This document shows positions 1 to 6,493 of a DNA stretch of 28,223 bases, one piece after another. The notes under the pieces were generated by a model that had not been told where the DNA came from, did not search any database, and saw only the letters and a program-made list of their open reading frames with translations. Both the position numbers and the translations under genes were made by a program. Origin of the DNA: Equadaptatus sp045642965 (lineage in GTDB: Bacteria; Synergistota; Synergistia; Synergistales; Synergistaceae); the NCBI GenBank assembly GCA_045642965.1, contig JAZUJX010000095.1:1-28223 (forward strand), written 5' to 3'. Every line of letters starts with the position of its first letter. Within the stretch, counting starts at the first letter, position 1.

Positions 1-160
1 CAGATAATATACACAATGACTGCATTGTATATTTTACAGCATATCTTCTGTTTTGAGAAATCATTTGAATAATTTTTACAAAATTTTACAAAACTTTTCA
101 GAAATTTTCGGAAATTTTTTATTTCTTTTTCATTTCTGCCCCTGTTACAAATTTCTTATT
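1..160. other. AT-rich intergenic segment with inverted repeat and phased A/T tracts
   Basis: No gene is seen. An imperfect inverted repeat lies at 8-31 (TATAC-AC-AATG, loop, CATTGTATA), which could be an operator or a weak hairpin. From about 68 to 125 the sequence is a run of A/T tracts spaced roughly 10-11 bases apart (variants of AATTTTNCA), the pattern expected of intrinsically bent DNA or an UP-element region. It may belong to the control region of a gene beyond the left edge. That assignment is inference. Confidence 0.35.
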
Positions 161-567
161 CCATGAACATTACAGTGCAGAGGGAAATGAGATTTACCGT
201 TGGGTTTATTTACGGCTTTTCTTCCCGATTAACGTCAGAAATACGCGGTGGGTTTGCCGGAACTTTCTTTGCCGCCTGTTTCCCGGAGGACGTTTTGAGG
301 GTACCTTTTACGCATTACGTAGTGCGGGAGCTCAGGCAACACCTGATAAGCACATTCTAGTTGGGTCAAGCAAAGCGCTGAAATACTTCGGTAACGGTCG
401 CGGTTCGCGCCGGATTTCAGGGCTGCGACATGTGCCCCTTTCAGGAGAGCTTCCAAAACGTCTGCAGACGGGCGAATAACAATAAAGTGTGTTATCCGTT
501 AATGTTGTTGTACCAAAATTCTGCTGTCGGCTGTCATTTGGCGGCTGTCGGCAAAAAGTATTCCCCA
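161..567. other. Gene-free stretch rich in palindromes; possible ncRNA or decayed sequence
   Basis: About 400 bases with no ORF I recognise; the short ORFs on either strand lack ribosome binding sites and family motifs. The segment is clearly less AT-rich than bases 1-160 and holds several symmetric sequences: CGCATTACGTAGTGCG at 311-326 (palindromic apart from one T/G pair), CGTCTGCAGACG at 459-470 (perfect), a GATAAC/GTTATT pair around 474-499, and repeated CTGTCGGC units at about 527-553. A structured RNA or a multicopy intergenic element is possible. I did not find tmRNA, RNase P, SRP or tRNA signatures. Confidence 0.3.
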
Positions 568-604
568 AAAAAAAAGCGGGGACTGAAATCAGTCCCCGTT
601 TTTG
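568..604. terminator. Bidirectional intrinsic terminator
   Basis: The arms GGGGACTGA and TCAGTCCCC pair perfectly around a two-base centre. They are preceded by nine A and followed by five T, so the hairpin has a U-tract in both reading directions. It could end minus-strand read-through past rplT and any plus-strand transcript from 161-567. Confidence 0.85.
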
Positions 605-693
605 TATTCTCATACGCTCCGGCACAGAAAAACTTACGGAACATTTGCAAAATGAAAAATTTACCGATTTTTTTGTTGCATTATGCCGTTCCG

Positions 694-725
694 CAAAAAA
701 AAACGGTCTTCCTTAGGAAGACCGT
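694..725 (-). terminator. Intrinsic terminator of the infC-rpmI-rplT operon
   Basis: Read on the minus strand, an 11-bp stem (AACGGTCTTCC / GGAAGACCGTT, loop TAA) runs straight into a long T-tract. It begins about 17 bases after the rplT stop codon, the expected place for the operon's end. Confidence 0.9.
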
Positions 726-741
726 TACGCTGGGCTTATTT

Positions 742-1092
742 TTAGAGAGCCGCTTTTGCTTTTTCGACAAGCTGCGCAAAAGCCTGGCTGTCGTTGATTG
801 CGAGTTCTGCAAGCATTTTGCGGTTGATGGTGATGTTTGCTTTTTTAAGTCCGTTGATAAGTGAGCTGTAGGACATTCCGTTCGCGCGGGCTGCTGCGTT
901 GACACGCATGATCCAAAGCTTGCGGAAATCGCGTTTTTTCTGTTTGCGTCCTGCGAATGACGTTGTAAGTGCATGCAGGTAGGCTTCACGGGCGCGGCGG
1001 TATACGTTTTTTTTGCGTCCCCAGAAACCTTTGGTGATTGAATAAAGTTTTTTATGTTTATTGCGGCTTGCGCTTGATCCTCTTACTCTCAT
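742..1092 (-). CDS. rplT: 50S ribosomal protein L20
   Basis: Protein of 116 residues, the normal L20 length. It has the basic N-terminal tail beginning MRVRGS and the conserved FWGRKKNVYRRAREAY and RVNAAARANGMSYS segments. L20 binds 23S rRNA early in 50S assembly and in several bacteria also represses its own operon by binding the infC leader. The ATG is preceded by AAGGAG nine bases upstream. It is the last gene of infC-rpmI-rplT, 44 bases after rpmI, and a strong terminator follows. Identification is by sequence pattern and by the classic gene order. Confidence 0.97.
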   Translation of the reverse strand: MRVRGSSASRNKHKKLYSITKGFWGRKKNVYRRAREAYLHALTTSFAGRKQKKRDFRKLWIMRVNAAARANGMSYSSLINGLKKANITINRKMLAELAINDSQAFAQLVEKAKAAL

Positions 1093-1136
1093 AGCTGGTC
1101 ACTCCTTAATTTGTCTGTATGTTGTCCGCTCAGAAC

Positions 1137-1334
1137 TTACGCGTACGGAAGTACTTTTTTGACGTGGGCTTTTGTGGCTGTCGTCAGTACGCCGAGCTGT
1201 TTAAGCGTACGGAGTCTCTTCGCGTTTTTGCAGGAGAGTTTGTGAGCGTGTCCGCATTTCTTGTAGACAACTTTTCCCGTAGGTGTGATGTGGAAACGTT
1301 TCTTTGTTGCTGAATGTGTTTTCATTTTCGGCAT
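1137..1334 (-). CDS. rpmI: 50S ribosomal protein L35
   Basis: A 65-residue basic protein starting MPKMKTHSATKKRF and containing the conserved KKCGHAHKLS stretch, a typical L35. The ORF is open 11 codons further upstream, but ATG at 1334 has an AAGGAGG ribosome binding site eight or so bases before it and matches the family's conserved start, so that start is chosen. It is the middle gene of infC-rpmI-rplT, 33 bases after infC. Confidence 0.96.
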   Translation of the reverse strand: MPKMKTHSATKKRFHITPTGKVVYKKCGHAHKLSCKNAKRLRTLKQLGVLTTATKAHVKKVLPYA

Positions 1335-1367
1335 TGCAAGTTCCTCCTTGATTATTGCACGCGGCAA

Positions 1368-1970
1368 TTAATTTTCTGTATTTTCGGTTTCTGTTTCCTG
1401 TTCCGTTTCCCTGCGTTTTTCAGGCTTCGGTTTCTTGGGCATTTCCGAGGCGGAAAGCGGAGCAAGCATGAGTCTCATGTATGAACCTTCCATGCGCGGC
1501 GGCGTTTCAACCTTGCCGCAGTCTTTGACTTCTTCAACAACTCTGTTGAGGACGTCTCTGCCTCTGTCAAGGAATGCCATTTCCCTTCCCCTGAAGAAGA
1601 TAGATGCTTTGACGCGGTGTCCCGACTGCAGGAAGTTTTTCAGGGCTTTTACCTTGAAATCGTAGTCGTGCTGGTCGATTTTCGGACGCATTTTAATTTC
1701 TTTAACAGCCTGCGTCTTCTGTTTTTTACGGGCGTCTTTGTCTCTCTTCTGCTGCTGGAAACGGTATTTCCCGTAATTCAGTATGCGACACACGGGCGGT
1801 TTGCCCTGAGGCGCTACTTCAACAAGATCAAGACCTGCTTCTTCTGCGAGTGCAAGCGCTTCAGCTGTCTTAACCACCCCGCGTTTGGAATTTTCCGCGT
1901 CTATAAGTAGAACTTCAGGTACGGTGATTTCTTCGTTCACGCGCGGTTCTTCAATTTTGTTGGTTGCTAT
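1368..1970 (-). CDS. infC: Translation initiation factor IF-3, with an ATA start codon
   Basis: IF-3 binds the 30S subunit, prevents premature 50S joining and checks the start codon. The N-domain contains RVNEEI, AEEAGLDLVEVAP and PPVCRILNYGK; the C-domain contains VKEIKMRP, FFRGREMA and a LAP motif followed by a charged Lys/Glu/Thr tail. The frame stays open to an ATG at 2039, but that extension would run through the leader hairpin and the Shine-Dalgarno. GGAGG at 1980-1984 sits nine bases before an ATA at 1968-1970. No ATG, GTG or TTG lies in frame between that SD and the conserved RVNEEI motif. Non-canonical AUU/AUA/AUC starts are established for infC, where they allow IF-3 to limit its own synthesis. 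Predicted length is 200 residues. Confidence 0.93.
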   Translation of the reverse strand: MATNKIEEPRVNEEITVPEVLLIDAENSKRGVVKTAEALALAEEAGLDLVEVAPQGKPPVCRILNYGKYRFQQQKRDKDARKKQKTQAVKEIKMRPKIDQHDYDFKVKALKNFLQSGHRVKASIFFRGREMAFLDRGRDVLNRVVEEVKDCGKVETPPRMEGSYMRLMLAPLSASEMPKKPKPEKRRETEQETETENTEN

Positions 1971-1984
1971 GGCATTACACCTCC
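1968..1984 (-). promoter_or_regulatory. Ribosome binding site and rare ATA start of infC
   Basis: On the minus strand GGAGG is followed by nine bases and then ATA. An ATG overlapping this interval (TAATGCC) is out of frame. The arrangement fits IF-3 autoregulation through start-codon discrimination, as established for AUU in Escherichia coli infC. Use of ATA here is read from the sequence, not from experiment. Confidence 0.8.
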
Positions 1985-1986
1985 AT

Positions 1987-2025
1987 AAAAATCGGCTTGG
2001 CGCAGATACGCACCAAGCCGTTAAA
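1987..2025 (-). promoter_or_regulatory. infC leader hairpin, candidate attenuator or L20-responsive structure
   Basis: The arms CGGCTTGG and CCAAGCCG (2013-2020 and 1993-2000) pair perfectly, followed by one mismatch and two more pairs. On the minus strand the hairpin is followed by ATTTTTA and then almost at once by the infC Shine-Dalgarno. It could act as a weak intrinsic terminator or as part of a structure that hides the ribosome site. L20 control of infC leaders is established in Bacillus and Escherichia; applying it here is inference. A second small hairpin (AGAGG / CCTCT) lies upstream, near 2069-2083. Confidence 0.55.
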
Positions 2026-2126
2026 AACAGTGTTTTCATGGCAAACCCGGCAACAGGATGAATCGCGGGGTGAGAGGTGCGGCCTCTGCTTAAACCATAT
2101 TACTTTGTCATTTCCGAACACGGGGC

Positions 2127-2155
2127 ATTATAGCACCCGTTTCTGAATATTGCAA
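2127..2155 (-). promoter_or_regulatory. Sigma-70 type promoter of infC-rpmI-rplT
   Basis: On the minus strand TTGCAA (2150-2155) and TATAAT (2127-2132) are separated by 17 bases, close to consensus. It lies just past the thrS stop codon, so the ribosomal operon has its own start and a leader of roughly 150 bases before infC. No terminator separates it from thrS, so read-through from thrS is also possible. Confidence 0.8.
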
Positions 2156-2158
2156 GCA

Positions 2159-4075
2159 CTATTTTTTATCGCAGCCGGTTTTGTTGACAGGGTCGAATTC
2201 TTCTCCGAGTTTTTCAAGCAGCTGTTCAATGTACATTGAACCGAGATCGCCTTTCACCCTGTCGCGCACCGCGACTGTTCCTTCTTCTTTTTCTTTGGCG
2301 CCGATAACGATCATGTACGGCGTTTTCTGCATCTGCGCGTCGCGGATCTTTTTGCCGAGTTTCTCGTCGCGCGTGTCTATTTCTACGCGGAGATCAGCGG
2401 CTTTAAGTTTCGCGCATACCTCCTGGGCGTAATCAATGTAGTCTTCGGCAACGGGCAGAACCTTGAGCTGTACAGGGGCAAGCCAGTACGGGAATGCACC
2501 CGCATAGTTTTCAATAAGTATGCCCATAAATCTTTCAAGGCTGCCGAGTATCGTTCTGTGAAGCATGACCGGACGATGTTCGTCTCCGTCTTTGCCGACG
2601 TAGCTCATGTCAAATTTTTCAGGCATCTGGAAGTCAAGCTGTATCGTTCCGCACTGCCACGTACGGCCAAGGCAGTCTTCAAGATGAAAGTCAATCTTCG
2701 GACCGTAGAACGCACCGTCGCCCGGGTTGAGTTTGTAAGGTGTTCCTGTCTCTTCAAGCGCTTCTTTGAGCCTCTGTTCCGCCAGTTCCCAAAGAGCGTC
2801 GTCGCCCATTGAGTTTTCGGGACGCGTTGAAAGCTCAACGAAATATTTGAAGCCGAAAACGTCGGTATAGACGTAATCGTCAAGCGCCATTATCGCTTTG
2901 ATTTCGTCCTTTATCTGATCCGGCGTGCAGTAGACGTGCGCGTCGTCCTGCGTGAACGCGCGGACGCGCATCAGTCCGTGCAGCGCTCCCGAACGCTCGT
3001 GGCGGTGTACGAAACCGAGTTCGCCCATGCGTATCGGAAGGTCTCTGTAGCTGCGCAGCGAGCTCTTGTAGACAAGTATGCCGCCAGGGCAGTTCATCGG
3101 TTTGATTGCATACGGCGCATCGTCTATTGTCGTGAAGTACATGTTTTCTTTGTAGTGATCCCAGTGTCCGGAACGTATCCAAAGCGACCGGTCAAGAATC
3201 ATCGGCGTTTTGATTTCAACGTATCCGCGGCGTCTGTGTTCCTTGCGCCAAAATTCTATAAGCTTGGTCATAATCACCATGCCCTTCGGGTGGAAGAACG
3301 GGAAGCCCGGACCTTCCTCATGGAGGCTGAACAGGTCAAGTTCTTTGCCGAGTTTGCGGTGGTCTCTGGCTTTCGCTTCTTCGAGGCGGCGCAGATATTC
3401 TTTCAGTTCATCTTCTGTGCCGAACGCCGTGCCGTAGATACGCGTAAGCATTTCGTTCTTTTCGTCGCCGTGCCAGTATGCACCGGCAAGGGAAAGAAGC
3501 TTGAAAAATTTGCAGCAGCCTGTGTCAGGAACGTGCGGACCCCTGCAGAAGTCGGTGAAATCGCCCTGATGATAAACCGAAAGCGTTTCACCGTCGGGAA
3601 TTGCTTCAATAAGCTCTGCCTTAAGGTCTTCGCCCTTGCTGTTAAACAGAGCAAGCGCCGCTTCTTTGCTCAGTTCTTCGCGAATCATCGGAACTTTGTC
3701 CTGCGCTATGCGGCGCATTTCGGCTTCTATTGCCGGCAGGTCTTCGTCAGAAATCGGTTTCGGGAAACGCACGTCATAATAGAAACCGTCCTTGATTGAC
3801 GGACCTATGCCGAATTTTGCATCGGGATAAAGTCTCATTATGGCGTTTGCCATAAGATGCGCCGTTGAGTGGCGGAGCAGATTGAGCCCTTCTTCGTTAT
3901 CGGCATACAGAATTTCAAATTCTGTATCCGCGTCGAAGCGTTTGTCAGCGTCAGTTATTTCTCCGCCAACCTTCGCGCCTATTGCCTTTTTGATGTGCAG
4001 AGCGGCAATCAGCTCTCGTACCGAAACTGATTCAGCTTCGTATTTCTTGCCTTCATTCGTTGTAAAAACTGCCAT
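2159..4075 (-). CDS. thrS: Threonyl-tRNA synthetase
   Basis: Class II synthetase that charges tRNA-Thr. Domain order is standard: an N-terminal TGS domain (about residues 1-60); the editing domain with HSTAHLMANA and later CRGPHVPDTG; the catalytic core with NCPGGILVYKS, RMGELGFVHRHERSG and LHGLMRVRAFTQDDAH; motif 3 near HRTILGSLERFMGILIE; and a C-terminal anticodon-binding domain from APVQLKVLPV. Length of 638 residues is typical. The ORF begins two codons earlier, but GGAGG is only one base from that ATG and seven from the ATG at 4075, so 4075 is preferred. Expression is controlled by the T-box leader upstream. Confidence 0.97.
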   Translation of the reverse strand: MAVFTTNEGKKYEAESVSVRELIAALHIKKAIGAKVGGEITDADKRFDADTEFEILYADNEEGLNLLRHSTAHLMANAIMRLYPDAKFGIGPSIKDGFYYDVRFPKPISDEDLPAIEAEMRRIAQDKVPMIREELSKEAALALFNSKGEDLKAELIEAIPDGETLSVYHQGDFTDFCRGPHVPDTGCCKFFKLLSLAGAYWHGDEKNEMLTRIYGTAFGTEDELKEYLRRLEEAKARDHRKLGKELDLFSLHEEGPGFPFFHPKGMVIMTKLIEFWRKEHRRRGYVEIKTPMILDRSLWIRSGHWDHYKENMYFTTIDDAPYAIKPMNCPGGILVYKSSLRSYRDLPIRMGELGFVHRHERSGALHGLMRVRAFTQDDAHVYCTPDQIKDEIKAIMALDDYVYTDVFGFKYFVELSTRPENSMGDDALWELAEQRLKEALEETGTPYKLNPGDGAFYGPKIDFHLEDCLGRTWQCGTIQLDFQMPEKFDMSYVGKDGDEHRPVMLHRTILGSLERFMGILIENYAGAFPYWLAPVQLKVLPVAEDYIDYAQEVCAKLKAADLRVEIDTRDEKLGKKIRDAQMQKTPYMIVIGAKEKEEGTVAVRDRVKGDLGSMYIEQLLEKLGEEFDPVNKTGCDKK

Positions 4076-4094
4076 ATCCATACCTCCGGTATAA

Positions 4095-4345
4095 TGATTT
4101 ACATATTACAAAAAATTATGCCGCCTCCTGCAAAGGAGGCGGCTTTTGTCCGCGGTTCCACTCCCGTTCAGCCGCCTGCGCGGCCCTTTTGAACGCTGTA
4201 AAGGGCGTATCCCTGACACCTTATCATCTCTGCTTCGGCGTCCGCTCAAGGGTGGTTTTCAAAACGCCCGCAACGGAAAACTTTCAGCTTACGTTCTCCT
4301 CTCTGCAGATGCGCCTGCGCTTCTACTCTTCCCTCTCATCGCATT
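4095..4345 (-). promoter_or_regulatory. T-box riboswitch (threonine) in the thrS leader
   Basis: Read on the minus strand, the leader carries the T-box core TGGAACCGCG (4151-4160), preceded by GGGAG, and then a terminator hairpin. Upstream, AGAGAG (4299-4304) matches the conserved stem I AG-bulge motif. Near the 3' side of stem I is GAAAACCACCCTTGAG; the triplet ACC (4254-4256) followed by a purine fits a specifier for threonine. The bulge TGGA would pair with a tRNA ending UCCA, in keeping with U as discriminator base in tRNA-Thr. GGAG of the T-box can pair with CTCC of the terminator's first arm, giving mutually exclusive antiterminator and terminator. Uncharged tRNA-Thr should therefore turn on thrS. 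Confidence 0.9.
4109..4143 (-). terminator. Regulated terminator of the thrS T-box
   Basis: A perfect 9-bp GC-rich stem (GCCGCCTCC / GGAGGCGGC, 4120-4143) is followed on the minus strand by ATAATTTTTTG. This is the off-state hairpin of the T-box, located between the T-box sequence and the thrS ribosome binding site. Confidence 0.85.
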
Positions 4346-4349
4346 GATA

Positions 4350-4377
4350 ATTCTATACTGACTGCAATTTTTGTCAA
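4350..4377 (-). promoter_or_regulatory. Promoter of the thrS T-box transcript
   Basis: Minus-strand TTGACA (4372-4377), a 16-base spacer and TAGAAT (4350-4355). The initiation point would be near 4342, so the whole T-box lies in the leader. The -35 box abuts the stop codon of the GT1 gene, and no terminator is visible between them. Confidence 0.75.
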
Positions 4378-4381
4378 GCGG

Positions 4382-6031
4382 TTAATGCTTTTCCAAAAAA
4401 TACATTGCCCCCTGATCAAAGAACATAGGTCTTTTTATAACGCTGTACCTTTCATGCTCAGGCATGTACTGAAGATAGTTGTTCAGCACGGCATCCGTAT
4501 TAAACGGTGAAAAATGCGTAATGCATATAACAAGCCTGTTAACAGGATTGCACTCTCTCATGCGCTCCGGCGCAAAACGCGTCATGTCAAACCAGATAAG
4601 GCTCTTAAAACGCGACACCTCAAACAGCGAGCAGAGCAGCAAATCTCTCTCCTGCAGCCAAATGCAGTCCGCATCGCTGAATATTTGGGAAAGCTCGTAA
4701 GTTTCCCTGTCAGCCCTGTACAGATAATGACGGTTCCAGTCCGTAAAACAGAAGCTTCCGGTTATAACAAGCAAGGCGCATGCGGCAATCGCGTATTTTC
4801 TGACCCCGTCTTTCGTTAAACACCCTATTCCTTCAAACACCTGACTGAGCATTGCGGCAAAAAGCACGGGGATTATCATGTGAATATAACGCCCGTCGTT
4901 CACCCAGTCAGAAAACGGCACGGTTTTTGCCACAAACAGCAGGAAAAGCGTACACGGAATAAAAATTACTGCATAGCGGCTGCATGCCGCGTTATTTTCA
5001 GCTTCGTTTCCGTCAGGCTTCTTTTTGCCGGACATTCTGCGCACTGCAAGATAAACCGCAAAAGCGGCAAAGACAAAGAACAGTCCGCCGAACAGCTGCT
5101 TATTGACTATACCCAGATACAGGCTGAGCCTTTGCGAATAACTGACCTCCGAGCCTGACAAATTGCTCAGTGTATCCATGCCGCGGACACGGTGGAACAG
5201 ATGATCGTACATCGCTGGGAACGTCGCAAAAGCACAGCTACCGGCAAGAAACTGCACGGCGCTGAACTTCAGCGCGTCGTAATATTTTCTGCCGCGCAGC
5301 AGCAGACAGAAAAACACGAACGAAATCAAAACATCGTACACCGCGAAATGATAATGCGTCAGTATGCCGAGATACGCGGCAAAAAACAGCGGTAGGCACA
5401 ATTTAAATGAAATTTCCCTGTCGCACAGCCTGAGAATAAGATACGTCAGAAGCGTCACCCAGAACATCGCCGTAACGTACATTCTGAGAAAAGCCGTTGC
5501 GTTCAGCATTGCCGAAGACAGAACAAACGCCAGCGACACGGCGCTGACGATAAAATCATCATTCGTAAGAAGCCTTACAAGCCTGCGCAAAAGGAAAAGG
5601 ATACACAGAGCGAACAGGATATTTATAATTCCAGCGAACCACATTGAAAAAACACCGGGAAAGAATGAGCAGACCGTATGAAGCAGAAGATAATAAAACG
5701 GCGGATGAGTGTCCATTTGCTGATTTTTCCACGTGTTGGCATAATCGAACCTCTGATTCGGCAAAACAGCCGTCACCGCACACAACCCGTTCTCGGACGG
5801 TACGTAAAGATACGCGCCCGGGGCTGTAAAATGCTCGATGGACGTGTTGCCGTTGGGCAGCAAATGTACTCTTATCGGAGTATTCGCAAGACAGTAGGAA
5901 TACACCTCGTCCAAATGCAGAAGCAGTTTGTTTGAAATCATGCACAGCATAAGAACAAAAAACAGCCCGTAAAGCAGCACCGCTCCTAAATGTTTTTTAG
6001 ATACAGCCTCTTTAATATTTTCCTGATTCAT
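4382..6031 (-). CDS. GT-C family membrane glycosyltransferase, paralogue GT1
   Basis: Protein of 549 residues with many hydrophobic spans and a soluble C-terminal tail of about 100 residues. After the first span comes an acidic pair in LHLDEVYSYCLAN (D41, E42), then DTHPPFYY (from 107) before a second span; these resemble the loop-1 acidic motif and HPP-type segment of ArnT/PMT-like polyprenyl-phosphate-sugar transferases. Shared family marks are LTHY in a middle span, TDWNRHYLYR after the last span and a C-terminal RLVICI strand. Substrate is unknown; transfer of a lipid-linked sugar to an envelope acceptor is inferred from fold motifs and the GtrA/GtrB-like neighbours. It is the last gene of the pnp-dut-GT3-GT2-gtrA-GT1 series, 27 bases after gtrA. 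Confidence 0.8.
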   Translation of the reverse strand: MNQENIKEAVSKKHLGAVLLYGLFFVLMLCMISNKLLLHLDEVYSYCLANTPIRVHLLPNGNTSIEHFTAPGAYLYVPSENGLCAVTAVLPNQRFDYANTWKNQQMDTHPPFYYLLLHTVCSFFPGVFSMWFAGIINILFALCILFLLRRLVRLLTNDDFIVSAVSLAFVLSSAMLNATAFLRMYVTAMFWVTLLTYLILRLCDREISFKLCLPLFFAAYLGILTHYHFAVYDVLISFVFFCLLLRGRKYYDALKFSAVQFLAGSCAFATFPAMYDHLFHRVRGMDTLSNLSGSEVSYSQRLSLYLGIVNKQLFGGLFFVFAAFAVYLAVRRMSGKKKPDGNEAENNAACSRYAVIFIPCTLFLLFVAKTVPFSDWVNDGRYIHMIIPVLFAAMLSQVFEGIGCLTKDGVRKYAIAACALLVITGSFCFTDWNRHYLYRADRETYELSQIFSDADCIWLQERDLLLCSLFEVSRFKSLIWFDMTRFAPERMRECNPVNRLVICITHFSPFNTDAVLNNYLQYMPEHERYSVIKRPMFFDQGAMYFLEKH

Positions 6032-6058
6032 AATCTGTTCACTTCCAAACAGTGAGCT

Positions 6059-6463
6059 CTATTGTTTCTGTCTAAACGTCCAAAACTTATTCAGCATAAA
6101 ATTCAGCGGAATAGTAAGTACAAGGACAAAGATTGGTGCCATTACTTTGCTTACGCCGCAGAATTCAACAAGCAGATACAGGAAAGCTGTTCCTGAGAGC
6201 ATGGAAAAGCCGTACGATATGTAACTTCTCAACAGTGCTGCAAAACTTTTGCAATTACTTTGAAAAACATATCTGTCATTCCAGTAAAACGCATTAAACA
6301 CGCTGACGAACCATGCAGCGACATTGGAAACAAGATAATTCACACCAAGCCACAACAGCAAATAATATACACAAAAATTAACGGCGGTATTGGCCACACC
6401 GACAATACCAAATTTTATAAACTGTATCAGATTTTTCTTTATCAAAAAAGTTTCCAGACCCAC
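6059..6463 (-). CDS. GtrA family membrane protein, putative polyprenyl-sugar flippase
   Basis: A 134-residue protein with four predicted membrane spans and the family hallmarks FIKFGIVGVANTAVNF near the N-terminus, YWNDRYVF in the middle loop and NFMLNKFWTF near the end. GtrA proteins are thought to move undecaprenyl-phosphate-linked sugar across the inner membrane for transfer on the far side. It starts with GTG at 6463, preceded by GAGAGG eight bases away. It lies between GT2 (30 bases) and GT1 (27 bases), consistent with supplying these enzymes. The matching GtrB-like synthase is about 8 kb upstream, at 14799-15737. Confidence 0.88.
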   Translation of the reverse strand: MGLETFLIKKNLIQFIKFGIVGVANTAVNFCVYYLLLWLGVNYLVSNVAAWFVSVFNAFYWNDRYVFQSNCKSFAALLRSYISYGFSMLSGTAFLYLLVEFCGVSKVMAPIFVLVLTIPLNFMLNKFWTFRQKQ

Positions 6464-6493
6464 AATCTTAACCTCTCAACCAGGCAGGAAAGA

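Noticed and set aside
235..456. Minus-strand ORF of 73 codons in the left intergenic block
   Set aside because: Starts at TTG without a ribosome site, is interleaved with palindromes and matches nothing I recognise.
161..567. tmRNA, RNase P, SRP or tRNA gene in the left intergenic block
   Set aside because: None of their conserved core sequences is present on either strand.
1971..2039. N-terminal extension of infC to ATG 2039
   Set aside because: It would translate through the leader hairpin and the ribosome binding site, and relatives do not have this extension.
2936..3799. Plus-strand ORF of 287 codons within thrS
   Set aside because: Antisense shadow of a strongly conserved synthetase; no ribosome site and no family motif.
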